Part shown: one piece after another, positions 6,792-12,947 of the stretch | Layout: each line of letters begins with the position of its first letter | Position numbering within the stretch: position 1 is the stretch's first letter | From: Thermoplasmata archaeon | GTDB lineage: Archaea; Thermoplasmatota; Thermoplasmata; Halarchaeoplasmatales; Halarchaeoplasmataceae | NCBI GenBank assembly: GCA_019594305.1 | Contig: JAFDTZ010000062.1 | Span: 1 to 12,947 of the forward strand | DNA: 12,947 nucleotides | Direction of reading: 5' to 3' | Made by a program: the position numbers and the translations under genes | Notes under the pieces: model-generated | What the model was told of the DNA's origin: nothing | Seen by the model: only the letters and a program-made list of their open reading frames with translations | Databases searched by the model: none

Positions 6792-7399
6792 GGCTTCCAG
6801 ACGGGGCCCCCTAGGGGTAATATTGTTTTCTGGGACATGTGGTTCAGAAGAACCGCTGCAGCTCCGTAGAATGATGATGCAGAGACTGCCACTAGGGAGA
6901 TACCTACGGGGATCTCTGAGACACCTGTCATTATATGTAGTACAAGGGTGATTATGGCTATGTCTATCCCCAGGAGTATGGCGATAAAAGTCTTGTTTAC
7001 CATCAATGAACCCACAGTGAGTATCAGGCTGAAGAACAAAAATCCGATCAGTCCCCATGCATAGTGGTTTACATCCACCTCCACCCAACCGAAAACCCTG
7101 AATAACAATGTAAGGGATACCGCATACCATAGTAAAGAGTAAGTGGTGAATGCAGTGGCGCCGAAAATATTGTTCCTCTTGAAATCCATGATACCGGCTA
7201 TGAGCTGGGCCGTAGCTCCCAAAAACAAGGTCCACGGGATCATAAGGGACGGACTAACCGCCGAGGTCAACCTAAGATCGGTGGATGCCAGAACTAAAGC
7301 GGCGACAGCGAGCCCTATAAGACCCAAACAGGCGGGTTCCGCCACCGGTTGCGGGAGTTCTTTAACGTTGACGTCCTTTGACGATGTATCCTGTTCCAT
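6788..7399 (-). CDS. GPR1/FUN34/YaaH (SatP-type) acetate/succinate transporter
   Basis: This 203-residue membrane protein has six hydrophobic helices at about 24-40, 50-70, 80-101, 114-134, 136-157 and 163-184. The family signatures are a degenerate NPAPLGL motif at the first helix (here AEPACLGLIGL), MDFKRNNIFGATAFTTYSLLW between helices two and three, and the small-residue-rich last helix. Relatives transport acetate or succinate with protons; the substrate here is inferred from family only. The frame extends to GTG 7420, but ATG 7399 is preferred: it has no ribosome binding site and lies 28 nt from a TATA-like AATAAATA (complement of 7424-7431), so the message is probably leaderless. The stop overlaps that of the convergent transaldolase within the palindrome CTAG (6788-6791). 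Confidence 0.88.
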   Translation of the reverse strand: MEQDTSSKDVNVKELPQPVAEPACLGLIGLAVAALVLASTDLRLTSAVSPSLMIPWTLFLGATAQLIAGIMDFKRNNIFGATAFTTYSLLWYAVSLTLLFRVFGWVEVDVNHYAWGLIGFLFFSLILTVGSLMVNKTFIAILLGIDIAIITLVLHIMTGVSEIPVGISLVAVSASSFYGAAAVLLNHMSQKTILPLGGPVWKP

Positions 7400-7423
7400 A
7401 AAAGCAGGTGTAAGGGTCACTTG

Positions 7424-7431
7424 TATTTATT
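7424..7431 (-). promoter_or_regulatory. TATA box for the acetate-transporter-family gene
   Basis: AATAAATA on the minus strand is centred 28 nt from ATG 7399, in the 51-nt gap after rqcH. It would give a leaderless message, although read-through from rqcH is also possible because no T-tract lies between the two genes. Confidence 0.4.
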
Positions 7432-7450
7432 TGTGGCGGCGGTTTTACTC

Positions 7451-9358
7451 CTAACTCCGCCCTATCTCTTTGATACCGCCCGGTGGCAATTGTTTTTGTA
7501 TCTCGGTAACGGGAACGTTGAAGAAATCTGACATCTCCTTAGCAAAATCACCCGACTTTTTTTTACCCGGTATAAAGGAGACCTTTTTGTCGTATTCCTT
7601 ACCTTCGGTCGCAAAGCTAGGAGCGCACATCACTTTTCTTTTATCATCATAAGTTATCTCTACCAGAGAGGCCTTCATGGGCATATCTTTTATGTAATTT
7701 CTTTTTCCCCTTATGACAAAAGCACCCGTGGGCAGCGATTCCCCTGATTCCGCAGTCTTGCTTACCTGCTCGGGTAAGACCCAATATGCGGTGCCCGAGG
7801 CAACACCTCTCTTCCATTCCTTCGAGTGAACCACGGCGAACTGACATGCTTCCAATATGGTTCTTTCACCAATCTCTCCTTCATCTTTTTTCACCACTAC
7901 ACTAGGTGCACCTCCAGCATCAGCATGGGCATATCTATCGTACTTCTCAAGATATTTTTTAACTGCTTCTTCGTTTGTTTTTGTGTCTTTACCGGCGATT
8001 ATTAGATTCCCTTCGGATGATATGAACCACTTGTACCTATCGAACCAAAACTGTACGGTTGGTTTTTTCCTCTCTTTTTTCTTTTCAACCTTCAGGTCTT
8101 TTTCTATCTCTTTCTCCGTTCTCTTAATAGCCTCTTTTGCCCCCTCTATTTTTTTTCTATTTTTCTTGGCCGTTTGATAATATTTTTGGGCATTTTCGTT
8201 AACATCCTTTCTGAAATCCAATCTGACATTGGTGGTGACCTCCTCTTCATCGTGTATACCGCTAAGACGTATCACCGCATACTCATCAAGGTCGTTGATC
8301 TCCAAGACATCGTCACTTTTTTTTAATTCTTCGAATACCTCTTCTCTGTTTTCTCCTTCTCTTCCTCTTCTGATAGCATCTAGAAGCTTTTCGCATTCCG
8401 TGTAATTTTGATAGATCAAATCCGCAGTCATCATGCTTTCTTCTACTTTATTAGACATATTTTCAATAGAACTTTTCTGCCTAGCCAATCTTCTTTCTAT
8501 CTTTGATGGAGCTCTTTCACCTTTATCATCGTCGGACTCGATAAAGGCCAGGTCTAATGCTTTATGATATGATTCCATCTCCTTACTTTCCTCATTATCG
8601 TATATATTCAGATGAAATGGTACCGCATCCACCACGGAGCCTTTGGAGATAATAAGCATGGGCTCCAGTGGGTCGGTATATACGGCCTTTTTCATTGTCT
8701 GTAGAGTATGGTAAACACTCTCTGTAAGTGTAACGTGATCTCGTATGTTCTTGTCCACACCCATGCGCGTACAGACTTCCTCTGCATACTTACCGCCGAG
8801 ATTGAACTCAACCGCTAGGGTGCGCACTAGATCGGCTTTCGAGTTTTTCAAAATGTCTTCGATATCGTCCCTTTCTAAATCAAAAGGCATTCTTCTCGAA
8901 GGTGGGTATAGGTAGTTCTCGCCTTCCTTTAACGTCCGATGTTTCCAGGTCTCCGATCTTAATGGTAGAAGTATGTGTTTAGGACCAACCAGCACTAGAT
9001 TACCCTTCCCGAACACCTCGAATATGAGTTTTAGAGGTTGTCTTCCCTGCAGCTCCATGACTACTACCCTGTCGAATTCATGCTGCTTTACGGTAGTTAT
9101 TCGGGCGTTACCAAGGTATTTACGTAGCAGCATTATGTAATGACTCGGTGTCATGGGGGTTTCAATATCTCTATCCGTAAGAAAAAGACCCCGGCCAAGT
9201 TTGAACCACAGTAATTTTTTTCCCTCCTTGGGTACGTGCAATCTGAACAATATCTCATCATCCGATAACTGGTATACTTTTTGGACGAATCCGCCTATGA
9301 TATCCTGGGAGCCCCTAACGGTAGCAGCGATCTCTAGAGATTCCATCTGCTCTTTCAT
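7451..9358 (-). CDS. rqcH: RqcH/Rqc2/NEMF-family ribosome quality-control protein (NFACT)
   Basis: This 635-residue protein belongs to the family that binds stalled large ribosomal subunits carrying peptidyl-tRNA and, in characterised members, recruits tRNA to add C-terminal tails to the stalled chain. The NFACT-N domain (1 to ~160) starts with the typical SLEIAATVR segment and has the conserved Asp96-Arg97 (EFDRVV). A helix-hairpin-helix-like part (about 165-215) and a middle domain with charged coiled coils (about 285-335 and 385-435) follow. The NFACT-R (DUF814) domain (about 438-560) shows YKWFISSEGNLIIAGKD, HADAGGAPS and YWVLPEQVSKTAESGE. The C-terminal tail ends in LPPGG. Older annotation calls archaeal members fibronectin-binding protein. 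A TTTAAA box (9383-9388) lies about 27 nt from ATG 9358 with no ribosome binding site, so translation is probably leaderless. ATG 9346 is an alternative start. Confidence 0.93.
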   Translation of the reverse strand: MKEQMESLEIAATVRGSQDIIGGFVQKVYQLSDDEILFRLHVPKEGKKLLWFKLGRGLFLTDRDIETPMTPSHYIMLLRKYLGNARITTVKQHEFDRVVVMELQGRQPLKLIFEVFGKGNLVLVGPKHILLPLRSETWKHRTLKEGENYLYPPSRRMPFDLERDDIEDILKNSKADLVRTLAVEFNLGGKYAEEVCTRMGVDKNIRDHVTLTESVYHTLQTMKKAVYTDPLEPMLIISKGSVVDAVPFHLNIYDNEESKEMESYHKALDLAFIESDDDKGERAPSKIERRLARQKSSIENMSNKVEESMMTADLIYQNYTECEKLLDAIRRGREGENREEVFEELKKSDDVLEINDLDEYAVIRLSGIHDEEEVTTNVRLDFRKDVNENAQKYYQTAKKNRKKIEGAKEAIKRTEKEIEKDLKVEKKKERKKPTVQFWFDRYKWFISSEGNLIIAGKDTKTNEEAVKKYLEKYDRYAHADAGGAPSVVVKKDEGEIGERTILEACQFAVVHSKEWKRGVASGTAYWVLPEQVSKTAESGESLPTGAFVIRGKRNYIKDMPMKASLVEITYDDKRKVMCAPSFATEGKEYDKKVSFIPGKKKSGDFAKEMSDFFNVPVTEIQKQLPPGGIKEIGRS

Positions 9359-9381
9359 ACAGGTACGGACGCATGCCGTAT

Positions 9382-9454
9382 CTTTAAAGTTTTTCGAAGG
9401 GTGGGATAAAGGGAAAATATTATATCCGATTTACTTAATCGTTAAACGGGAGAT
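9382..9454. promoter_or_regulatory. Divergent promoters between rqcH and the MBL-fold hydrolase
   Basis: CTTTAAAG (9382-9389) is the probable minus-strand TATA box of rqcH. AATATTATATCC (9416-9427) is the probable plus-strand TATA box, centred 37 nt before ATG 9459, predicting a start just upstream of the ribosome binding site GGGAGAT (9448-9454). Confidence 0.45.
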
Positions 9455-9458
9455 CAAT

Positions 9459-10097
9459 ATGCGAATAAGATGGCACGGACATGCGTGTTTCGAGATAGAA
9501 AACGAAAAAGTAGTGGTAACAGACCCCCATGACGGGAAGAGTATAGGTATAAAACCGCCTTATGTAGAAGGAGATATTATCCTTGTGAGCCACGACCACT
9601 TTGATCACAATGCAGTACGGCTGGTCAATAAATCTACCAGCAAAGTGGTCAGAGAAGCCGGCTCCCGAACTCTGGATAATATTAAGATAAAAGGCCTTTC
9701 TTCATATCATGACATGGCCGAGGGAAGTAAACGAGGTGACAATATAATTTATAAATTTCAAGATGAAGGTATATCATTCTGCCACCTCGGTGACCTAGGC
9801 CATATGTTGGATGATGCTGTGATCGAAAAACTAAAACCGGTGGATTTTCTATTCATACCTGTAGGCGGTACCTTTACCATCGGACCTGAGATAGCAAAGA
9901 AAGTCGTAGATAAGATCAAACCTAGTATAGCGGTACCAATGCACTACAAGGTAGGCGGACTATCCTTGGACATACAGAGTGTGAATTCCTTCCTCTCTCT
10001 TTACCCGGATGAAAAGATACACAAAGTAGGGGTAGAACTGGATTTCATCCGATCGGATCTTCCCGATGAAACGGAGGTATGGGTTTTCTCACTCTAG
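9459..10097 (+). CDS. UlaG-like metal-dependent hydrolase, UPF0173 (metallo-beta-lactamase fold)
   Basis: This 212-residue protein has the metal-binding set of the metallo-beta-lactamase superfamily: HGHACFEIE near the N-terminus, Asp22 (TDP), H45-D-H47-F-D49-H50, Asp112 in HLGDLGH, and His162 in PMHYK. The MRIRWHGHACFEI start and overall length fit the UPF0173/YtkL group, relatives of L-ascorbate-6-phosphate lactonase UlaG. The true substrate of most members is unknown, and the active-site residues are intact. The frame is open back to 9153, but that part overlaps rqcH antisense. ATG 9459 has a ribosome binding site (GGGAGAT) 4 nt away and matches the family N-terminus. The 3' end overlaps the convergent aIF6 gene by 9 bp. 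Confidence 0.92.
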   Translation: MRIRWHGHACFEIENEKVVVTDPHDGKSIGIKPPYVEGDIILVSHDHFDHNAVRLVNKSTSKVVREAGSRTLDNIKIKGLSSYHDMAEGSKRGDNIIYKFQDEGISFCHLGDLGHMLDDAVIEKLKPVDFLFIPVGGTFTIGPEIAKKVVDKIKPSIAVPMHYKVGGLSLDIQSVNSFLSLYPDEKIHKVGVELDFIRSDLPDETEVWVFSL

Positions 10098-10742
10098 GTA
10101 ACCTAAACCCTCTTCTATACGTCCCATCTCTATAGGCGTAGTTCCATCACCGATTACAGCACCCTTCGTATTTGCGATCATGCATGTACCCACCCAACCC
10201 GAGCCGTGATTTGCAGTAGTTTTACTTACGGGCACATTAAATAGTTCTTCCATCAATTCCGTTTCTTCATCGCTCACATGAGGGTGACAAAGCAATCCTT
10301 TATTGGTAACCACGGCCTGTGAACCGACCATATCTATTCCCGCTATAGTTCCTCTCATCACGTCTACATCAAGTACATCTCTGATGCCCTCTTCCGTATC
10401 TTTTTCTAAGGCCGGACTGATGAGTGCTCCGTGGTCATTTATCAATACGTTGTTACCCAGGGCATTATGCCTTTCCGAAACAACGGTTACATCCGCATAT
10501 TCTAGAATCTCATTGATCTCATGAGAGCTTATGATATCAGACACTATTACACCATAGGAGTTGGCACATATAAGGGCGCCTAAAAGACGTGTACCTCCTA
10601 TCGTGGTCTTGACAATAGGTGTTTCCATAGCTTCGGAGAATGCGTTTTCGTCCGCCATAGGCGGTATGATAGTTAGCTCCTCACACCCCACCGCGAAAAT
10701 ACCTATGTAAGGTTGTGAGCTCACAGCACTCTTTTTGAGCAT
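10089..10742 (-). CDS. eif6: Translation initiation factor aIF6 (ribosome anti-association factor)
   Basis: This 217-residue protein matches the archaeal/eukaryal IF6 family, a five-bladed pseudosymmetric ring that binds the large ribosomal subunit and prevents premature joining of the small subunit. Diagnostic segments are VKTTIGGTRLLGALICANSYGVIV, ERHNALGNNVLINDHGALISP, the repeated VVTNKGLLCHP and GSGWVGTCMIANTKGAVIGDGTTPIEMGRIEE. Each blade repeats the pattern of a strand, N-x-G and a hydrophobic strand. It starts 6 nt after the eL31 stop and is the last gene of the leftward operon. In many euryarchaea this gene also follows eL31; the usual next genes (LX/L18a, prefoldin alpha, ftsY) are absent here. 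Confidence 0.96.
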   Translation of the reverse strand: MLKKSAVSSQPYIGIFAVGCEELTIIPPMADENAFSEAMETPIVKTTIGGTRLLGALICANSYGVIVSDIISSHEINEILEYADVTVVSERHNALGNNVLINDHGALISPALEKDTEEGIRDVLDVDVMRGTIAGIDMVGSQAVVTNKGLLCHPHVSDEETELMEELFNVPVSKTTANHGSGWVGTCMIANTKGAVIGDGTTPIEMGRIEEGLGYLE

Positions 10743-10748
10743 GTGTAA

Positions 10749-11015
10749 CTACTCTCTCGGAATGGATACTTCAACTATACCATCTTCAAACTTTATTATC
10801 TTTACTTTGATTCTTGAGGGTGGTTTTTTAATCCCTCTCTTCCAAACGGCTTCATTCGTGGAAGTGTCTATCCAGACATCTTCTGATGGAACCTTCATGT
10901 GTCGTGAAACGTATTCCCTGATCTCCCTCATCGCGATCGATGCGCGCTTGCTCGCGGGATCATTCTTTACCCGTCTAAGAGGTATGGTCAATATTTTTTC
11001 TTCTTGATCAGCCAT
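10749..11015 (-). CDS. rpl31e: Large-subunit ribosomal protein eL31
   Basis: This 88-residue protein has the eL31 pattern: ILTIPLRRVKNDPASKRASIAMREIREYVSRHM, then VWIDTSTNEAVWKRGIKKPPSRIKVKI. In characterised ribosomes eL31 sits near the peptide exit tunnel of the large subunit. ATG 11015 has a ribosome binding site, GGGTGA (complement of 11020-11025), 4 nt away. It follows eL39 after a 23-nt gap. Confidence 0.96.
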   Translation of the reverse strand: MADQEEKILTIPLRRVKNDPASKRASIAMREIREYVSRHMKVPSEDVWIDTSTNEAVWKRGIKKPPSRIKVKIIKFEDGIVEVSIPRE

Positions 11016-11038
11016 TTACTCACCCTTTAAAACGGACA

Positions 11039-11194
11039 TTACTCGTCCAAATTACTCCTTCGCCAGTTTCGTCTTTTTGGATGTGATGTGAAGCGGCGGT
11101 TGGTTTTCTGCATAACCCATGCGGGGACTCTTTTGTTCTGTTTTGTCTTCTTTAGCAGCCTGCGCTTCTTCGGACCTGGTTTATTACTTGACAT
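11039..11194 (-). CDS. rpl39e: Large-subunit ribosomal protein eL39 (51 residues)
   Basis: Translation of the minus strand from ATG 11194 to TAA 11041-11039 gives 51 residues, the usual archaeal eL39 length. The characteristic features are all there: SSNKPGPKKRRLLKKTKQNK, then RVPAWVMQKTNRR, then HPKRRNWRRSNLDE at the C-terminus. eL39 is a small basic protein that lines the peptide exit tunnel in place of the bacterial uL23 loop. Its ribosome binding site GGAGATGA (complement of 11199-11206) overlaps the stop of the PDCD5-family gene and lies 4 nt from the ATG. It is short enough for automated gene callers to miss. Confidence 0.97.
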   Translation of the reverse strand: MSSNKPGPKKRRLLKKTKQNKRVPAWVMQKTNRRFTSHPKRRNWRRSNLDE

Positions 11195-11198
11195 TTAT

Positions 11199-11525
11199 TC
11201 ATCTCCTTTCGATCTTGATATCTTTCTTCCTCTGGGTTATATTACCCAGCAGTTTCTTCAAGGTGTTATCGTCCACCTTATCTTTTATGGCCCCTCTTTG
11301 TGCCAGCATTATAATCTGCTGTTCTATGCCTTCTGCTACGTCGGGTCGGGCGATTTTAACCCTTCCCAGACGTTCTCTGGCCTTTGGGGTCATAACGGTT
11401 CGAAGAACCGCTTTACGTTGAGCCTCTATCTGTCCTTCTGCTTCTTCCTGGCTCTCATCGTACTGCATCTGTTTCTTGAGCTGTTCAAGTTTCTTTCTCT
11501 TGATATCCTCAAGTTCATCTTCCAT
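11199..11525 (-). CDS. PDCD5/TFAR19-family DNA-binding protein
   Basis: This is a 108-residue, highly charged, mostly helical protein. The N-terminal part (1-40) is a Lys/Glu/Gln-rich helix. The core, AVLRTVMTPKARERLGRVKIARPDVAEGIEQQIIMLAQRG, followed by the basic segment KKLLGNI, is the PDCD5 signature. Archaeal members are usually annotated as DNA-binding proteins. The human relative is linked to apoptosis and binds the CCT chaperonin. The molecular role in archaea is not settled, but its constant place between eS19 and eL39 points to translation or folding. It starts 14 nt after the eS19 stop, with AAGGACT as a likely ribosome binding site next to that stop. Confidence 0.93.
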   Translation of the reverse strand: MEDELEDIKRKKLEQLKKQMQYDESQEEAEGQIEAQRKAVLRTVMTPKARERLGRVKIARPDVAEGIEQQIIMLAQRGAIKDKVDDNTLKKLLGNITQRKKDIKIERR

Positions 11526-11539
11526 TATACCCAGTCCTT

Positions 11540-11992
11540 TTAGAGGTAATTGGAGCGCTCCGGATCCTCCTTTGCCATCTCTTTGAGTATCTCATAAGCG
11601 GCATTATCCAATAAGGATTGACCTTTCGATGTAATTATTCTCCCCTTGGGTGTTTTTTCAACTAAACCTTCTTTCTCCAGCTGCTGAAGGGCTTTCCTTG
11701 CGATAGAACCGGAACCTTTGGCGGCATGAGATGGTTTGGCACCTCTATCTTGCTTACCCCCATATTTACTAGTTATATGGGATATCCCAACAGGTCCATC
11801 TATGTAAACAGTTCTCAAAATAGCCGAGACCCGTGTATACCACCAATCTTTCTGTATCGGTCCTTTCTCTTTATGGATACCAGTTTTCACAAATTCTGTC
11901 CATAGGGGTGGTTCGATTCCATCTCTTTCTTTGAGAGTTCTGCTCACATTCGATATGAGCTTGTCGGGAGGTATATCATATACTGTTACCAT
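11540..11992 (-). CDS. rps19e: Small-subunit ribosomal protein eS19
   Basis: This 150-residue protein matches archaeal eS19: VYDIPPDKLISNVSRTLKE, then PPLWTEFVKTGIHKEKGP, WWYTRVSAILRTVYIDGPVGI, and KYGGKQDRGAKPSHAAKGSGSIARKALQQLEKEGLV. It is a winged-helix-like protein of the small-subunit head. As the first gene of the leftward operon it lies about 42 nt from a TATA box (complement of 12031-12037). GGAG (complement of 12004-12007) is a rather distant ribosome binding site, 11 nt from ATG 11992. Confidence 0.96.
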   Translation of the reverse strand: MVTVYDIPPDKLISNVSRTLKERDGIEPPLWTEFVKTGIHKEKGPIQKDWWYTRVSAILRTVYIDGPVGISHITSKYGGKQDRGAKPSHAAKGSGSIARKALQQLEKEGLVEKTPKGRIITSKGQSLLDNAAYEILKEMAKEDPERSNYL

Positions 11993-12027
11993 ATCTTACA
12001 ACGCTCCAGTGCGATAGTATACCGCAG

Positions 12028-12080
12028 TTATTTATATGATGTAATTAAAGGTTTCCCCCTTTAAAGGGTAAAATACGTAT
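12028..12080. promoter_or_regulatory. Divergent promoter region between the eS19 operon and carS
   Basis: On the minus strand ATATAAATA (complement of 12029-12037) is the likely TATA box of the ribosomal operon. For carS, the TTTAAA at 12060-12065 and the AT-rich AAAATACGTATAT (12070-12082) are candidate boxes. The 7-mer CCTTTAA occurs three times in alternating orientation (12045-12051, 12058-12064, 12061-12067), and CCCTTTAAAGGG (12057-12068) is a perfect 12-bp palindrome, a plausible regulator or shared promoter site. Confidence 0.4.
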
Positions 12081-12139
12081 ATGCTAAACCATTGAAAAGA
12101 CAGAAAATAGTTATTACGAACATCAATATATCCCCTTCG

Positions 12140-12685
12140 ATGATCGTAGGTATCATTGCTTCGATAGTTGCTTACATACCGGCCATGATAGCTAATTCAT
12201 TGGCAGTGGTCTTCGGTGGAAGGTATATCATAGACGGAGGTAGGTGTCTAGCCGGTAAGAGAATACTAGGAGACGGAAAGACATGGAGTGGGCTCATCGG
12301 GGGAACTGTATCTGCCTTTTTTGTGGGCATGATCTTAGCCTTTATCCTAAATCCGTATCTCGAGATGTATGGCTTCCCTACTCCAGGTATATATATCATC
12401 CTAACTCTAGCCTTCGGAGCCCTACTTGGTGACATATGCGGCAGCTTGTTTAAAAGACGTTTGGGCAAGGAGAGGGGTGCAAACATGTTCTTCCTGGACC
12501 AATACGATTTTGTTATAGGTTCATTTATATTGACTTTTACACTGTTCCATGAATGGGCCAAAGATTCTTACCTTACAGGTGACAGATGGATAGCTTTAAT
12601 TTTGATAATAATGTTAACACCTCTACTGCACAGAGGTGTTAACATTATAGGATACAATCTAGGACTAAAAAAAGAACCATGGTGA
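12140..12685 (+). CDS. carS: CDP-archaeol synthase
   Basis: This 181-residue integral membrane enzyme makes CDP-archaeol from CTP and unsaturated archaetidic acid, the activated intermediate for archaeal polar lipids. Diagnostic segments are the IIDGGR motif (30-35), ILGDGKTWSGLIGG (42-55), GALLGDICGSLFKRRLGKERGA (93-114), DQYDFVIGS (120-128) and the C-terminal LLHRGVNIIGYNLGLKKEPW. About five hydrophobic segments are visible. The start is uncertain: ATG 12140 reproduces the family N-terminus (IVAYIPAMIANSLAVVFGG) but lacks a ribosome binding site. An in-frame TTG at 12092 would add 16 polar residues and lies about 29 nt from a TTTAAA box, so a leaderless TTG start is possible. The 3' end contains a striking 17-bp inverted repeat and supplies the ribosome binding site of pyrE. 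Confidence 0.93.
   Translation: MIVGIIASIVAYIPAMIANSLAVVFGGRYIIDGGRCLAGKRILGDGKTWSGLIGGTVSAFFVGMILAFILNPYLEMYGFPTPGIYIILTLAFGALLGDICGSLFKRRLGKERGANMFFLDQYDFVIGSFILTFTLFHEWAKDSYLTGDRWIALILIIMLTPLLHRGVNIIGYNLGLKKEPW
12608..12648. repeat. Perfect 17-bp inverted repeat (7-nt loop) inside carS
   Basis: Arm 12608-12624 (ATAATGTTAACACCTCT) and arm 12632-12648 (AGAGGTGTTAACATTAT) are exact reverse complements separated by ACTGCAC. The element lies within the last 26 codons of carS, and its right arm ends 42 nt before the pyrE ATG. No T-tract follows, so it does not look like a terminator. It could be an RNA hairpin or a dyad-symmetric protein-binding site. Confidence 0.9.
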
Positions 12686-12690
12686 TAGAT

Positions 12691-12947
12691 ATGAAATTGA
12701 AAAAGATGCTGGAAGAATGCGGAGCTGTAAAATACGGGGATTTCACATTGACCTCGGGAAAAAAGAGCGATTATTATGTTGATATTAAACTAGCAAGCAC
12801 GAAACCGAGTATATTGAAAGAAATAGCTGTAGCTATGTCCCCCTATGTAGAAGGTGACCTTATAGCCGGGATGGAACTCGGTGCCGTACCCATAGCTACT
12901 GCGGTGTCGCTTGAAACCGGAAAGCCTTTTGTGATGATCAGAAAGGA
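12691..12947 (+). CDS. pyrE: Orotate phosphoribosyltransferase, N-terminal part (truncated by the window edge)
   Basis: The first 85 residues match PyrE, which joins orotate to PRPP to form orotidine 5'-monophosphate in pyrimidine synthesis. Seen are GAVKYGDFTLTSGKKSDYYVD (orotate-binding N-terminal region), AGMELGAVPIATAVSLETGKPFVMIRK, and the RK pair that begins the PRPP-contacting region. The PRPP motif itself would lie beyond the edge. ATG 12691 is 4 nt after the ribosome binding site GGTGAT (12681-12686), which spans the carS stop, so the two genes are translationally linked. Confidence 0.95.
   Translation, partial: MKLKKMLEECGAVKYGDFTLTSGKKSDYYVDIKLASTKPSILKEIAVAMSPYVEGDLIAGMELGAVPIATAVSLETGKPFVMIRK

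Noticed and set aside
8040..8360. T-rich runs on the plus strand resembling terminators or a low-complexity repeat
   Set aside because: They are the complement of Lys/Glu codons in the RqcH coiled coils.
9153..9458. N-terminal extension of the MBL-fold hydrolase
   Set aside because: It is antisense to the 5' end of rqcH, and ATG 9459 has both a ribosome binding site and the family N-terminus.
12081..12095. Four-codon ORF ATG-CTA-AAC-CAT-TGA just before carS
   Set aside because: It is too short and lacks a ribosome binding site; it is out of frame with carS and easily due to chance.
12608..12685. carS inverted repeat as a transcription terminator or as mobile-element ends
   Set aside because: No T-tract follows, the next gene is translationally linked, and only 7 nt separate the arms, leaving no room for an element.
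1..12947. CRISPR arrays, tRNA or rRNA genes, transposases, phage or defence genes
   Set aside because: No regularly spaced direct repeats, cloverleaf-like sequence or matching protein motifs were seen; almost all of the window is accounted for by housekeeping genes.

Overview
The window is from an archaeon, most likely a euryarchaeon and possibly a member of the Thermoplasmatota. It carries a group II chaperonin (thermosome), the archaeal/eukaryal ribosomal proteins eS19, eL31 and eL39, aIF6, a PDCD5-family protein, CDP-archaeol synthase and a split transketolase. Promoters look like archaeal TATA boxes. Genes inside operons have GGAGGTGA-type ribosome binding sites, while several promoter-proximal genes look leaderless. 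The lineage placement within the archaea is an inference and is weak.

Layout from left to right. 1-1419 (+) is the C-terminal part of a large secreted, fibronectin-III-like surface protein. 1528-3147 (+) is the thermosome, followed by a strong hairpin terminator. 3227-3265 (-) is a possible 12-residue lysine-rich micro-ORF with a good ribosome binding site, lying divergent to purN. 3383-3997 (+) is purN. 4110-6791 (+) is a tight operon for the non-oxidative pentose phosphate pathway: transketolase N half, transketolase C half and a transaldolase with a large insertion. 6788-7399 (-) is a six-helix acetate/succinate-type transporter, and 7451-9358 (-) is the ribosome quality-control factor RqcH/NEMF. 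9459-10097 (+) is a UlaG-like metallo-beta-lactamase-fold hydrolase that converges on a leftward translation operon read as eS19, PDCD5, eL39, eL31, aIF6 (11992 down to 10089). 12140-12685 (+) is carS, followed by pyrE, which runs off the right edge.

How the genes fit together. Most of the window is housekeeping: protein folding, ribosome assembly and rescue, pentose supply, and purine and pyrimidine synthesis. The sugar-phosphate operon can supply ribose 5-phosphate for PRPP. PRPP is used directly by PyrE and, earlier in the pathway, to make the substrate of PurN. CarS consumes CTP, the end product of the pyrimidine pathway to which PyrE belongs.

I see no defence system, mobile element, CRISPR array, tRNA or rRNA. 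The least ordinary signals are a perfect 17-bp inverted repeat inside the 3' end of carS just before pyrE, the roughly 65-residue insertion in the transaldolase, and the lysine-rich micro-ORF.
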